64,000 nt of DNA, taken from contig CAKRES010000001.1 in NCBI GenBank assembly GCA_934317845.1, forward strand, positions 226,498 to 290,497. Reading direction: 5' to 3'. Both the position numbers and the translations under genes were made by a program. The stretch comes from an uncultured Lachnospiraceae bacterium. Its GTDB lineage: Bacteria > Bacillota > Clostridia > Lachnospirales > Lachnospiraceae. Shown here one piece after another: positions 8,644-17,608 of this stretch (position 1 is its first letter; each line of letters begins with the position of its first letter). The notes beneath the pieces were generated by a model. That model was given only the letters and a program-made list of their open reading frames with translations, had not been told where the DNA came from and ran no database searches.

Positions 8644-9369
8644 TTATGCTTCTTCCTCTTCGTCCTCAGCAGCACTCTCAGCGTCTACACCCTGATTTGC
8701 CTCGATGACAGCATCAGCCATCTTAGATACGATCAGTTTTACTGCACGGATAGCATCATCATTACCTGGGATTACATAATCTAATTCTTCCGGATCACAG
8801 TTGGTATCTGCAATACCTACTAAAGTAATACCTAAGTTCTGAGCCTCCTGAATACAGATACGCTCTTTGCGAGGATCTACAACGAAGATCATGTCAGGAA
8901 TCTCTTTCATGTCTTTGATTCCGCCTAAGTTCTTCTGTAACTTGTCCATTTCCTTACGGATCTCGATAACTTCCTTCTTAGGTAATACATCAAATGTTCC
9001 GTCTGCTTCCATTGCTTCATATTTCTTTAATGTAGCAATACGAGTCTGGATGGTCTTGAAGTTTGTAAGCATACCACCTAACCATCTCTGGTTTACATAG
9101 TACATACCACAACGCTCAGCCTCAGCTTTGATAGAATCCTGAGCCTGCTTCTTTGTACCAACAAATAATACCTTGCCACCCTCAGCAACACAGTTCTTTA
9201 CTGCATTGTAAGCTTCGTCTACTTTACCAACAGACTTCTGTAAGTCGATGATGTAGATACCATTACGCTCTGTGTAGATGTATGGAGCCATTTTAGGGTT
9301 CCATCTTCTTGTCTGATGTCCAAAGTGAACACCTGCTTCGAGTAACTGTTTCATTGAAATAACGCTCAT
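8644..9369 (-). CDS. rpsB: 30S ribosomal protein S2
   Basis: The protein has 241 residues with the typical opening MKQLLEAGVHFGHQTRRWNPKM, and contains QRWLGGMLTN and the VDPRKE and DTNCDPEEL motifs of S2. An acidic tail (DEEEEA) is common in this phylum. An AGGAGG site precedes the ATG. It is the first gene of rpsB-tsf and has its own promoter and a structured leader upstream, consistent with autogenous control by S2. Confidence 0.97.
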   Translation of the reverse strand: MSVISMKQLLEAGVHFGHQTRRWNPKMAPYIYTERNGIYIIDLQKSVGKVDEAYNAVKNCVAEGGKVLFVGTKKQAQDSIKAEAERCGMYYVNQRWLGGMLTNFKTIQTRIATLKKYEAMEADGTFDVLPKKEVIEIRKEMDKLQKNLGGIKDMKEIPDMIFVVDPRKERICIQEAQNLGITLVGIADTNCDPEELDYVIPGNDDAIRAVKLIVSKMADAVIEANQGVDAESAAEDEEEEA

Positions 9370-9396
9370 TTTAAATACCTCCTGGTTTTAAGCTTC

Positions 9397-9451
9397 CGCA
9401 TCTCTAAACTTAAGAAACCTTACTAGGCACCAACTTAGTAGTGAAGATGCG
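9397..9451 (-). ncRNA. Candidate structured rpsB leader
   Basis: The untranslated leader of rpsB folds around a closing 7-bp stem CGCATCT/AGATGCG (9397-9403 with 9445-9451) that encloses smaller hairpins, including TACTA/TAGTA. Autoregulatory ribosomal protein leaders have this kind of shape. I cannot match it to a named Rfam family by eye. Confidence 0.45.
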
Positions 9452-9472
9452 TGTTTATTTTTTACCTATGGT

Positions 9473-9501
9473 AGTATAGCATAAAGAAAAAGGGCTTGCA
9501 A
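9473..9501 (-). promoter_or_regulatory. Sigma-A type promoter of rpsB-tsf
   Basis: On the minus strand TTGCAA (9501-9496), a 17-base spacer and TATACT (9478-9473) with an extended TGC. The -35 hexamer lies inside the palindromic terminator that ends the flagellar cluster, so promoter and terminator share bases. Confidence 0.65.
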
Positions 9502-9510
9502 GCCCTTTTT
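9487..9510 (-). terminator. Terminator of the flagellar/chemotaxis cluster
   Basis: A perfect palindrome, AAAAAGGGCTTG followed by CAAGCCCTTTTT, gives a GC-rich stem with A and T tracts on both sides. It sits after the last gene of the cluster (stop at 9516) and before the rpsB promoter's -10. Confidence 0.85.
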
Positions 9511-9515
9511 CCTTC

Positions 9516-10073
9516 TTATCTGCTCGTTATTTTTTTTGCAATGGAATAATAATCTTCTCCCGGTGTCAGCGTATACGTTCCTGCCCGCAAATGATCCGCA
9601 AAATCATTATTGATGAGATAGCTGTTAAACGCTTTCGCATCCTTTACAACACCAAGATATGCCAGTGTCTCCGATGCTTTTTCAGAATACATTCCTTTGG
9701 TAACTGTAAAGGACACTGTCGCATCCTGTGTCGTTTCTGCCTGTGTTGTGGCATCCTTCTTTTCCTCGGTTGTTGCAGCAGCTTCACTTCCTGTGGTTTC
9801 TGTCGTTGCCTGTTCTGTTGTAGCTGCCTCGGTTGTTTTTTTATCCTTCGCTGACTTTTTAGAATCCTCCGTCGTTGCTTCTGTGTCTTTTTTAGAAAGC
9901 AGTGCATCCACTTCCTGATCACTCATGGTATCTTCGACCATACCCAGTTCTTTCGCTCTGCTTATGATCTCCTCATCTGTCATTGTAGACGTGGTTCCTT
10001 TGGAAAAAGAAAATACAATTGCACAGAAAATGATTCCAATCCCAAGACCTCTTAAAAAATATGCTAGTTTCAT
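9516..10073 (-). CDS. Membrane-anchored protein with MltG/YceG-like LysM-type domain
   Basis: The protein has 185 residues. An N-terminal helix (about 6-23) anchors it; the middle (about 60-120) is a low-complexity Thr/Glu/Ala/Gln linker. The last ~65 residues (VTKGMYSEKASETLAYLGVV through AGTYTLTPGEDYYSIAKKI) resemble the small N-terminal domain of the endolytic transglycosylase MltG. The catalytic MltG domain itself is absent, so it is unlikely to cut peptidoglycan. It overlaps the preceding gene by four bases and closes the cluster. A cell-wall binding role near the flagellum is a guess. Confidence 0.65.
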   Translation of the reverse strand: MKLAYFLRGLGIGIIFCAIVFSFSKGTTSTMTDEEIISRAKELGMVEDTMSDQEVDALLSKKDTEATTEDSKKSAKDKKTTEAATTEQATTETTGSEAAATTEEKKDATTQAETTQDATVSFTVTKGMYSEKASETLAYLGVVKDAKAFNSYLINNDFADHLRAGTYTLTPGEDYYSIAKKITSR

Positions 10074-10759
10074 TTGTCCTGTTCTCCTTGAAATAATCCT
10101 ACTACAAGCTTAACTTCCCCCACACCCATATCCAATTTTTTCGCTATGTCAAGGGGCGAGCTGCCTGCCTGGTACATGGCAAGGATCTGTTCATTGCGCT
10201 TCTGCACTTCCTCGATCCCTAAGGTATCTTCCTCATGCTTTTTCTCTTCTTCTCCCTGACTCTGCTTCACATGCTCCAGCAGATAATTCTGTACCTGACT
10301 GTCTGTCTCCTGCTCCGGATGCTGATTTTCTTTTTCCGTGTCGTCAGATGCTACACGCATCACATCCTCCTGCATGGAAAAAAGCTTCTGTGCGGAATTG
10401 CTGACATATTGTTTTAAATTCTCTGATTTATCCTCTAACATATCGTATAAAAACACGCACTCCTGATGCGCCTTCTGGATATCGGAAAGTGCCTGCTCGC
10501 ACAACTCGTTGATCTCCATCATTTTAGCAGATGAAATCTCATTCAACTGCTTGTTGGTATCGGCAACAAGTTCATCACTGTACTCCTTCACGACCTTTTT
10601 TATGCTTTCCTGCAACTTGGCAAGCTCCTGCTCATCCAACTCATAATCATTTAAGGTCACTACCTGTTTTTTTGAGTTTTCTTTCTGATCAAGGAAAATA
10701 AAACTGGCGACGATCAGGCAGATTCCTATGATCGTCATAAAAACTACTATTGGATCCAT
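10070..10759 (-). CDS. Membrane-anchored coiled-coil protein (DUF6115-like)
   Basis: This 229-residue protein has one N-terminal helix (about 4-24), a long charged coiled coil (about 40-140), a linker, and a C-terminal segment that looks like a helix-turn-helix (ILAMYQAGSSPLDIAKKL through EVKLVVGLF). Proteins of this layout are frequent at the end of clostridial flagellar operons and I recall them as DUF6115, but the function is unknown. It overlaps the next gene by four bases, which implies coupled translation. Confidence 0.65.
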   Translation of the reverse strand: MDPIVVFMTIIGICLIVASFIFLDQKENSKKQVVTLNDYELDEQELAKLQESIKKVVKEYSDELVADTNKQLNEISSAKMMEINELCEQALSDIQKAHQECVFLYDMLEDKSENLKQYVSNSAQKLFSMQEDVMRVASDDTEKENQHPEQETDSQVQNYLLEHVKQSQGEEEKKHEEDTLGIEEVQKRNEQILAMYQAGSSPLDIAKKLDMGVGEVKLVVGLFQGEQDK

Positions 10760-10785
10760 GTTATTTTTTTCTCTTCCTTTCTGCC

Positions 10786-11115
10786 TTATAATTTAATGTC
10801 AATGGAAACAACATGCTTTTTCTCTGCATTGTCAGAAGGAGCGTTCTCTTCCTCCTCCTGTTTTCTCTTTCGCTTTTGTCCACCATCTCCAAAATAAGTA
10901 TTGCTTCCTTTTTCTCTGGCATCATAGGTTACACCGTCAAATGCCGCATTATTTTTCTTTACTACAGTTTCTCTGGCTTCTTGTGTCTTTTTTTCATTGT
11001 TCTGTGCCATTTGCATATGTTCAATATTGGCACGCATATTCTCATTATTCTGTACCTGTGCTACATCATTGGTCATTGGAATCGTCATCTGCAACGTGAT
11101 TGGGGAAACTGCCAT
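10786..11115 (-). CDS. Hypothetical hydrophilic protein of the flagellar cluster
   Basis: The 109-residue protein starts 15 bases after fapA and has an AGGAGG site. It is rich in Asn, Gln, Glu and Lys, with no membrane helix, and contains a basic/acidic run (KRKRKQEEEE) near residue 83. The N-terminus (ITLQMTIPMTNDVAQVQ) is the least biased part. I do not recognise the family. Its position suggests an accessory flagellar function. Confidence 0.6.
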   Translation of the reverse strand: MAVSPITLQMTIPMTNDVAQVQNNENMRANIEHMQMAQNNEKKTQEARETVVKKNNAAFDGVTYDAREKGSNTYFGDGGQKRKRKQEEEENAPSDNAEKKHVVSIDIKL

Positions 11116-11130
11116 ATGCCCACCTCCTAA

Positions 11131-12735
11131 CTAATATGCCTGTACACGAATATCTGCTCCATCCCGGACAAGACGGCAGTATTTTGTTTCTGTACGCACA
11201 TGCATCTGCACATCTGCAATCGTAACTTCAACTCCCGGATAAAGAAGTGACTGCACCTTGATCATACCATTGGAATTAGCCATAATCTCTTCCTGTAACT
11301 GCTCAAGCTCCTTTTGCCCATTCTGAAATTCTTTCGTTGCGTTCTCTACCGCAAGCTTTGCCTCTTTTAACGTTGCCATTTTCTCCGGACTTAACTTATC
11401 TCCGGCTGCAATCTTTTTCGTAAACATATCCACTTTTTTCTGATTCGTATCAATGTCACGCTGCAGATCAGGAAGCTGTTTTGCCAGCCAGTGACAGCGT
11501 TCCACAACTTCCGGGTCAGCTCCCACTTCTAACTTGGTAACTGTTCCCATATCTGAGCCCGCAATTTTAAGATCGATCAGCGAACGGGAACACACACGCC
11601 CCCCTGTGATCAGTCCTTTCTTTCCGGATACCAGTACATCACCCTGGGCAAATGCCTCACTATGCATGATTGCTTCCGTGATGATCTCTCCGCTCGTCTT
11701 GACCTTGCTGTTTTCTATAAATTTGGAACACAGGTTTCCACCGCACTCCACATATCCTTTGCTCATGCCCTGAATTCCACGCTGGATAACTACTTTTCCT
11801 CCGGCATAGATGGAAGCACCTTCCACGACTCCCTTGACATTGACATCACCACTTGCCCGTACTGTAAATCCGGTACGGACATTACCTTTGATGTCCACAT
11901 TGCCCTCATACTCAATATCTCCGGTAGAAGCATCCACATCCCCAAGCACTTCATAGGTATCGGAGACAAAGATCTTATCCCCCTCTAACCGGACATGTCC
12001 GTCGATGTTGGAAAATATCTGTGTTTTGTCTTCACTTTCACGGATATTTTTACCGAATTTCAAATACAACCTTTTTACTTTCCGCGGTGGCAGTTTGTTG
12101 CCATATACATCTTCTCCGGCATCTCCCTCATCCTCCGGATGCAGCGTTGCAAGGCAGGAATCCTTTTCTACATGATTGATTGCATCCAATTGATGAAAAT
12201 CCACACTGCCATCCTCTAACAACGTAGGCTTTGCTTTTTTCTGCGTATCAAAATGATACTCGATCCATGCATCCTCTCCATGCCGCGGTGCGATACCTTT
12301 GGCGATCGTATAATTCACACAATACTGTCTGTGATGCAGAAAGCGACGGATCTCATAGGTGTCAATTCCAAAAATGATCTGCCGTTGATTCAACAAACGT
12401 TCCACTGCCGCAACATTTAACAGGCCACCGCCTTTGGATGCCGGATAAAATCTTGCCACCACACGCTGCCGGTCGTCTGACACCTGAAACACCATTTTTT
12501 CTTCCGCAGGAAACACCTCTCTGGCGATCACTTCGACCTCCATCACTTCCTCTTTCATCACTTCCAGCATCTGGTTTAAATGATTAATGTCATAATCAAA
12601 TATATTCTCGCTCTCCAGATAATCAGCAAGCTCCTTTACATCAATACGTGATCCACCGTTTTTCGGAGGAAACAATCTGACATATGTTTTTCCATTTTTA
12701 ACTACCAACTGAAAAAATCCATTTTTATATCCCAT
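11131..12735 (-). CDS. FapA family polymerising protein (DUF342)
   Basis: The protein has 534 residues. An N-terminal globular domain precedes a right-handed beta-helix core of repeated short strands (DVDASTGDIEYEGNVDIKGN, VKGVVEGASIYAGGKVVIQR), typical of DUF342/FapA. A coiled coil (about 410-480) and a small beta domain follow. Related proteins have been tied to flagellar placement and envelope signalling in other bacteria. It lies directly after fliA. The beta-helix Gly/Val/Ile periodicity is the main evidence. Confidence 0.8.
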   Translation of the reverse strand: MGYKNGFFQLVVKNGKTYVRLFPPKNGGSRIDVKELADYLESENIFDYDINHLNQMLEVMKEEVMEVEVIAREVFPAEEKMVFQVSDDRQRVVARFYPASKGGGLLNVAAVERLLNQRQIIFGIDTYEIRRFLHHRQYCVNYTIAKGIAPRHGEDAWIEYHFDTQKKAKPTLLEDGSVDFHQLDAINHVEKDSCLATLHPEDEGDAGEDVYGNKLPPRKVKRLYLKFGKNIRESEDKTQIFSNIDGHVRLEGDKIFVSDTYEVLGDVDASTGDIEYEGNVDIKGNVRTGFTVRASGDVNVKGVVEGASIYAGGKVVIQRGIQGMSKGYVECGGNLCSKFIENSKVKTSGEIITEAIMHSEAFAQGDVLVSGKKGLITGGRVCSRSLIDLKIAGSDMGTVTKLEVGADPEVVERCHWLAKQLPDLQRDIDTNQKKVDMFTKKIAAGDKLSPEKMATLKEAKLAVENATKEFQNGQKELEQLQEEIMANSNGMIKVQSLLYPGVEVTIADVQMHVRTETKYCRLVRDGADIRVQAY

Positions 12736-12757
12736 ACGTTTACCTCCGTAAGCTCTT

Positions 12758-13522
12758 CTATCCCATAAACAGATCCATATCTGATCCCAATTGCTCCCGC
12801 ATTTTCTTTAATGCTTTTGTGTGGAGCTGGGAAACTCTCGACTCTGACACCTCTAAGATCAGGCTGATCTCTTTGAGTGTCATTTCCTCATAATAATATA
12901 ACTCGATCACACGACGTTCTTTCTCCGTCAATCGCTTCAGCGTCTCTGCAAGTACACGCTTTAAATCTTTCTCCTCCATTGCAAGCTCCGGCTGTTCTGC
13001 CGTAGCTCTCCGGGTCCCTGAAGCCTTGATCTCCGCTCCCTGTTCCAGAAAATCTTCTAACGAAGCAATTCCTGTGAGCTTGGTCTGTCCCTGCCATGTA
13101 TAAAACTCTTCCAGACTGATCTCCAATGCTTCCGCAATCTCATCATCTGTAGCCGGACGTCCCAGCCTAGAATCCAGTTCCATCATCACCTGCTCCATGC
13201 GTTTTTGTTTTTGTCGCAGAGAACGTGGAATCCAATCCATTTTCCGAATGTGATCTAAAATCGTACCACGGATACGAAGACTTGCATATGTTTCAAATTT
13301 GATACCCTTGTCGTAATCAAATTTATCAATGGCATCGATCAATCCAAACACGCCATATCCGACGAGGTCATCAAATTCCACCGTATAACCGAGATACATG
13401 CTCAAACGTCCGGCTACCAGCTTCACTAAAGGAGCGTATTCAATTATAAGTTGTTCACGAATGTCCGCAGTATGCTTTTCCTGATACTGCCGCCATAACT
13501 TATCCTTCTCTTTTTCGTTCAT
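12758..13522 (-). CDS. fliA: Flagellar sigma factor FliA/SigD (sigma-28)
   Basis: The 254-residue protein has regions 2 (KLVAGRLSMYLGYTVEFDDL, then YGVFGLIDAIDKFD and FETYASLRIRGTILDHIRKM), 3 and 4 (EKERRVIELYYYEEMTLKEI). DHIRKMDWIPRS is characteristic of the FliA/SigD/WhiG group. The start is ATG 13522 behind GGAGGAG; the TTG at 13534 is inside that ribosome site. It should direct transcription of flagellin and other late genes, none of which lie in the window. In Bacillus subtilis sigD has the same place, near the end of fla/che and before rpsB. No anti-sigma FlgM is visible here. Confidence 0.95.
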   Translation of the reverse strand: MNEKEKDKLWRQYQEKHTADIREQLIIEYAPLVKLVAGRLSMYLGYTVEFDDLVGYGVFGLIDAIDKFDYDKGIKFETYASLRIRGTILDHIRKMDWIPRSLRQKQKRMEQVMMELDSRLGRPATDDEIAEALEISLEEFYTWQGQTKLTGIASLEDFLEQGAEIKASGTRRATAEQPELAMEEKDLKRVLAETLKRLTEKERRVIELYYYEEMTLKEISLILEVSESRVSQLHTKALKKMREQLGSDMDLFMG

Positions 13523-13556
13523 ATACTCCTCCAACTAACATGTTACAAACAGAAAA

Positions 13557-13910
13557 TTAATTCTCTTCCTCGCCTTCCATCTGTTCGTTTTCCGTCTCCT
13601 CGCCGTCTTCCTCTTCGTCCTTTTCACTCTCTTCGAGTGCCTTTTTCCGTGCTTCATCCTGCCGCTTCACCGCATCAATCTCCGCCTGCATGATGATCTT
13701 GCGGATGATATTCTGTGCTATTGTTCCCACAGCATAAAACAGCAAAATCGTAAGTAACAGTCTCCACATCGCACTTTGAAATGGCACTCCGGTCTTAATG
13801 TTATAAAGACACATGATCAGTGTCGGAACCAGTACAATAAAAGGACGCACATATTTTAGTTTCCCTTTTGCCGGATCAGCCACTTCGATCACTTGATTAT
13901 AATTATCCAC
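13557..13910 (-). CDS. Small membrane protein between cheD and fliA
   Basis: The 117-residue protein starts with GTG, seven bases after GGAGG. Two hydrophobic segments (about 23-40 and 48-68) are followed by a charged helix and a strongly acidic tail (EEDGEETENEQMEGEEE). I do not recognise the family. SwrB lies near sigD in Bacillus, but no similarity is evident. The position suggests a regulatory or assembly role. Confidence 0.65.
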   Translation of the reverse strand: MDNYNQVIEVADPAKGKLKYVRPFIVLVPTLIMCLYNIKTGVPFQSAMWRLLLTILLFYAVGTIAQNIIRKIIMQAEIDAVKRQDEARKKALEESEKDEEEDGEETENEQMEGEEEN

Positions 13911-13925
13911 GTTTTGTCCTCCAGA

Positions 13926-14411
13926 TTATAATTTCGTAACACCCTTTCCAACTGCACGCACTTCCAGCACTCCATCTTCCGGATAAAACTCGATCGTCCG
14001 CCCATAATCCAGCCCGGTATCTTCCGCCACAATACGGATCTTATGCTTTGCCAGAATTTCCTTTGCAGCGTCCACATTTCTCTGCCCAATAGCAGAAATA
14101 TCTGTGTTGCCGGAAAAGTTAAACATCTGTGCTCCACCTGCCAGCTTCGCTACCAGATCTTCCTTCTTTACACCATTTTTTTCCAACAAGGCAAGCAGAT
14201 CCAGAAATCCCGTATCGACAAACTTGGCACGATTGGAATTATTCCGGATCTTTGTACTATCCGGAAGCATTGCATGAAGCATGCCGCAAAGCTTTTGATT
14301 CCGGTCGTAAAGCACGATTCCAACGCATGAGCCAAGACCTAGTGTAATAATGGAATCTGGGGCTTTACAAATATTAAAATCGGCCATTCCTACCTTTATT
14401 CTTTCACTCAT
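13926..14411 (-). CDS. cheD: Chemoreceptor glutamine deamidase CheD
   Basis: CheD deamidates receptor glutamines and also binds CheC. The 161-residue protein has the catalytic Cys29 in GLGSCVGI, His46 in GMLHAMLP, and the downstream KFVD and GGAQMF motifs. It directly follows cheC, its known partner in Gram-positive chemotaxis. The full-length domain is present. Confidence 0.93.
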   Translation of the reverse strand: MSERIKVGMADFNICKAPDSIITLGLGSCVGIVLYDRNQKLCGMLHAMLPDSTKIRNNSNRAKFVDTGFLDLLALLEKNGVKKEDLVAKLAGGAQMFNFSGNTDISAIGQRNVDAAKEILAKHKIRIVAEDTGLDYGRTIEFYPEDGVLEVRAVGKGVTKL

Positions 14412-14419
14412 ACGTCTAC

Positions 14420-15037
14420 CTATAATCCAAATTTACTCATAATCTTATTATACGAATCCATATCAGGCATCAACAGATAATAGCCCGTTACGCCCTCATC
14501 CACCTCATCAAAAGTCGCATCAATGATCAATGCCCGGTCTCCCAGCTTTCCAAATTCAATCGCCGGAACACTTAAAATCGCTCCTGCCATATCATAACAT
14601 ACCTGTGGCACAGAGGAACGAATCTTCAGTTCTGTCATCGTAGAGATTGCTGTCAAATATGCTCCTGTGATGACATTTCCAATCTCCTTCAGTACAGAAA
14701 AATCCATATGGGAAAATGTTGTTTCATCTCCCTCTTTTCCAAGCACCTGATTTGCCAGTCGTCTTGCTGACTTCTGATCCATCGCAAACATCATCATGCC
14801 ATTGACGTCCCCACACAGTGTGATCAGGATACCTACGATGGGATTTTCCGGGCCATCCATCACGTCCGCGATCTTATCAAGCTCCACCAGAGCCACATGA
14901 GGGGCAACCGTTCCGATCATACGGCTTCCAAGCATCTGTGACATTGCAGTCACCGCATTACCAAGTCCAATATTACCAATCTCTTTTAATACATCAAACT
15001 GTCCATCTGTAATTTCATCATAATTACTAATCGGCAT
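14420..15037 (-). CDS. cheC: CheY-P phosphatase CheC
   Basis: The 205-residue protein has both CheC active-site helices, LKEIGNIGLGNA near residue 19 and LKEIGNVITGAY near residue 115, each with the Glu-x3-Asn-type pattern. CheC dephosphorylates CheY and is stimulated by CheD, encoded next to it. It is 20 bases downstream of cheW. Together with FliY it gives this organism two CheC-type phosphatases. Confidence 0.93.
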   Translation of the reverse strand: MPISNYDEITDGQFDVLKEIGNIGLGNAVTAMSQMLGSRMIGTVAPHVALVELDKIADVMDGPENPIVGILITLCGDVNGMMMFAMDQKSARRLANQVLGKEGDETTFSHMDFSVLKEIGNVITGAYLTAISTMTELKIRSSVPQVCYDMAGAILSVPAIEFGKLGDRALIIDATFDEVDEGVTGYYLLMPDMDSYNKIMSKFGL

Positions 15038-15057
15038 ATGATCACTCCATCTTTCCT

Positions 15058-15513
15058 TTATTCATTCTCAGAAATCAATGCACTGATATTAAGCAGTGAG
15101 ATCAGATCATCATCATGCTTTCCAATTCCCATCAGGAAATTATTGCCATCTTCCTGTTTCTTATCATAGCCTGTTTTTTCCATCTGCTCATCAGATAACG
15201 TTACTACTTCTTTTACTTCATCCACCTGAACACCAAAAGAACCCTGCTGTTCTGCCTTGAGAATAATAATACGTGTTTTTCCGGTAACCACATCTTCATC
15301 CAGTCCAAATTTCTTGCGCATACTCATTACAGGGATAACCTCTCCACGCAAGTTGATCACACCCTCAAAATAGGATTGTGCCTTTGGCACTCTCGTGATG
15401 CGCTGCATTCTTACAATGTTGTCTACATATCCGATGTCAATGCCATACTGCTCATTGTCGATCTTTACTACAATAAACTGTTTTAAATCATTTGTTACAT
15501 TATTTTCTACCAT
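15058..15513 (-). CDS. cheW: Chemotaxis coupling protein CheW
   Basis: The 151-residue protein is a single CheW domain: the EQYGIDI strand, then VINLRGEVIPVM and VQVDEVKEVV. It links receptors to CheA at the inner membrane. A GGGGGTGA ribosome site precedes the ATG. It lies between cheA and cheC. Confidence 0.95.
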   Translation of the reverse strand: MVENNVTNDLKQFIVVKIDNEQYGIDIGYVDNIVRMQRITRVPKAQSYFEGVINLRGEVIPVMSMRKKFGLDEDVVTGKTRIIILKAEQQGSFGVQVDEVKEVVTLSDEQMEKTGYDKKQEDGNNFLMGIGKHDDDLISLLNISALISENE

Positions 15514-15528
15514 GCCAGTTCACCCCCA

Positions 15529-17607
15529 TTATACCAATGCATTTGCGTCTAAGATCAAAGCAATCTCACCATCACCAAGAATCGTTGCACCGCTGATCAT
15601 CTTCTCAACATGAATATATTTACCTAATGACTTGATTACGATCTCCTGCTGTCCGATCAGGTTATCAACGACCAGTCCGGCCAGTTTCTCACCCTTGGAA
15701 ACGATAACCACAGTAAGATTCTCCGCATCCTCCTCACGAGGCGGGCAGTCAAGCAAGTCATACAGTCTTACCAGAGGAATCACGCTTCCACGAAGATGGA
15801 TCACCTCACGGCTCTGTACATACTTGATATCATTTACGGAAACATCTTCGATCGTCTGGATAGAACCCAATGGAATCGCATATTTCTCTTCGCCCAGTTC
15901 GATCATAAGTGCCTGGATGATTGCTAAAGTAAGCGGCAGGCGAATGGTAAAGGTACTTCCTTCATTTTTCTTCGTCCGGACCTCTATATCGCCACCAAGG
16001 CCTTCAATCTTACTCTTTACTACGTCAAGACCTACACCTCGACCGGATACATCCGTAATCTTGTCCGCGGTAGAGAAACTCGGAAGGAATAATAAATCAA
16101 TAATTTCTTTATCCTCCATCGTCTCTGCCTGCTCGGCAGTGATCGTACCACGCTCGATCGCTTTTTCGCGAACCTTCTCCACATTGATTCCGGCACCGTC
16201 ATCCTTTACTTCAATGACAACATTGTTACCATCCTGATATGCATTGAGCCAGATAGAACCTTTTTCCGGTTTACCAAGCTTTGCACGTTCCTCTGCGGTC
16301 TCAAGCCCATGATCGGCGGAATTACGAAGCAGATGCATCAATGGATCACCAATCTCATCAATAACGGTACGGTCAAGCTCGGTATCCTCACCTGTCATGT
16401 ATAACTCCATCTTTTTTCCAAGTTTTTTGGAAAGCTCTCGGATCATACGAGGAAAACGGTTTACTACACTTTCGATCGGCATCATACGAACTTTCATTAC
16501 CGATTCATGTAGGTTTGTGGTGATCCGCTCTAAATACTCGATCTGCTCGGTAAAGTTCTGGGAATTAGATGCAGTATCATGCTCACTTGCAGCTACCAGA
16601 CCATTCTTCGCAATGATCAGCTCACTCACCTGATTCATCAGTTCATCGAGTTTCTCCAAATCGACACGGACAGAACGGTTGATCACTGGTTTGCTGCCAC
16701 TCTTGGCAGGTGTCTTCTTTGGTTCTGCCGCTTTGGCAGAAGCAGCCGGTTTCGCTTCCTCTTTTGGAGTCTGCTCTTTGACAGCCTCTTCTGGTTTCTC
16801 TTCTTTCTTATCAAATAATGCAGGATCAACGGCTTCCATATATACACTGTCAATCTCTGAAACAGAAAGGATCGCATTTTTTACTTTTTCTTCGTCGGCA
16901 TCTGTAATAATACAAACGCTGAAATCCAGTTCAAATTTCTCATCCTCGATATCCTGTACAGAAGGATCTGACTTAATGATCTCACCTAAGCCTTCAATCT
17001 CCTTAAACACTAAAAATGCACGAGCCGCTTTCAACAGACAACTCTCTTGTACATATACCGTAGCAGCAAATACATTCTGCTTGTTAGCAACTGCTTCCTT
17101 GATCGCATGCTGCTCAAATTCTGCATACTGGAAATGCTTATATTTACACTTGTCATCCTCAGACTGTGGTGCTTGTGCTTCCTTCTTTGGTTCTTCTTTT
17201 GCTCCGGAATGTTGTGCTGCCTCTGTTCCATCCAAGGTAGCCTTTAAAGACGTGATCAATTCTTCGTTATCATTGTCACCCTCATCTGCAGAATTGATGA
17301 TGTTATCCAGATAAGTTTCAATTGCTGTCAAACATTCAAACAATACATCCACAAGATCCGGTGTTACTTTCACATTGTCACTTCTCACTTCAGAGAACAC
17401 ATCTTCCATTACATGAGTCAGTTTCTGCATACGCTTATATCCCATGGTTCCAGCCATTCCCTTCATGGAATGTGCTGCACGGAAGATTTCATTGATCGTA
17501 TCCTTGTTCTCCGGCTCCTTCTCAAGCACCATCAGATTATCACTTAAACTCTGCAAATGCTCCTTGGTCTCATCAATAAAAATTTCTAAATACTGGCTTA
17601 CGTCCAT
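15529..17607 (-). CDS. cheA: Chemotaxis histidine kinase CheA
   Basis: The 692-residue protein contains the P1 phosphotransfer domain with His46 in RAAHSMKGMAG, then a Pro/Ala/Lys-rich linker around the CheY-binding P2 region, and a second such linker (about 285-310). Dimerisation helices (DELMNQVSELI) lead to the ATPase domain (HLLRNSADHGLE, then DDGAGI and FLPSFSTADKITDVSGRGVG), and a CheW-like P5 domain ends it. The start is MDVSQYL, one base after the cheB stop. It receives receptor signals through CheW and phosphorylates CheY. Confidence 0.97.
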   Translation of the reverse strand: MDVSQYLEIFIDETKEHLQSLSDNLMVLEKEPENKDTINEIFRAAHSMKGMAGTMGYKRMQKLTHVMEDVFSEVRSDNVKVTPDLVDVLFECLTAIETYLDNIINSADEGDNDNEELITSLKATLDGTEAAQHSGAKEEPKKEAQAPQSEDDKCKYKHFQYAEFEQHAIKEAVANKQNVFAATVYVQESCLLKAARAFLVFKEIEGLGEIIKSDPSVQDIEDEKFELDFSVCIITDADEEKVKNAILSVSEIDSVYMEAVDPALFDKKEEKPEEAVKEQTPKEEAKPAASAKAAEPKKTPAKSGSKPVINRSVRVDLEKLDELMNQVSELIIAKNGLVAASEHDTASNSQNFTEQIEYLERITTNLHESVMKVRMMPIESVVNRFPRMIRELSKKLGKKMELYMTGEDTELDRTVIDEIGDPLMHLLRNSADHGLETAEERAKLGKPEKGSIWLNAYQDGNNVVIEVKDDGAGINVEKVREKAIERGTITAEQAETMEDKEIIDLLFLPSFSTADKITDVSGRGVGLDVVKSKIEGLGGDIEVRTKKNEGSTFTIRLPLTLAIIQALMIELGEEKYAIPLGSIQTIEDVSVNDIKYVQSREVIHLRGSVIPLVRLYDLLDCPPREEDAENLTVVIVSKGEKLAGLVVDNLIGQQEIVIKSLGKYIHVEKMISGATILGDGEIALILDANALV

Positions 17608-17608
17608 A

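Noticed and set aside
7912..9100. Several plus-strand open frames opposite tsf and rpsB
   Set aside because: They are antisense to conserved genes, have no ribosome sites and show composition expected of shadow frames.
15632..17314. Long plus-strand frames opposite cheA (up to 211 codons)
   Set aside because: They mirror the codon bias of cheA, and no ribosome site or known domain is seen.
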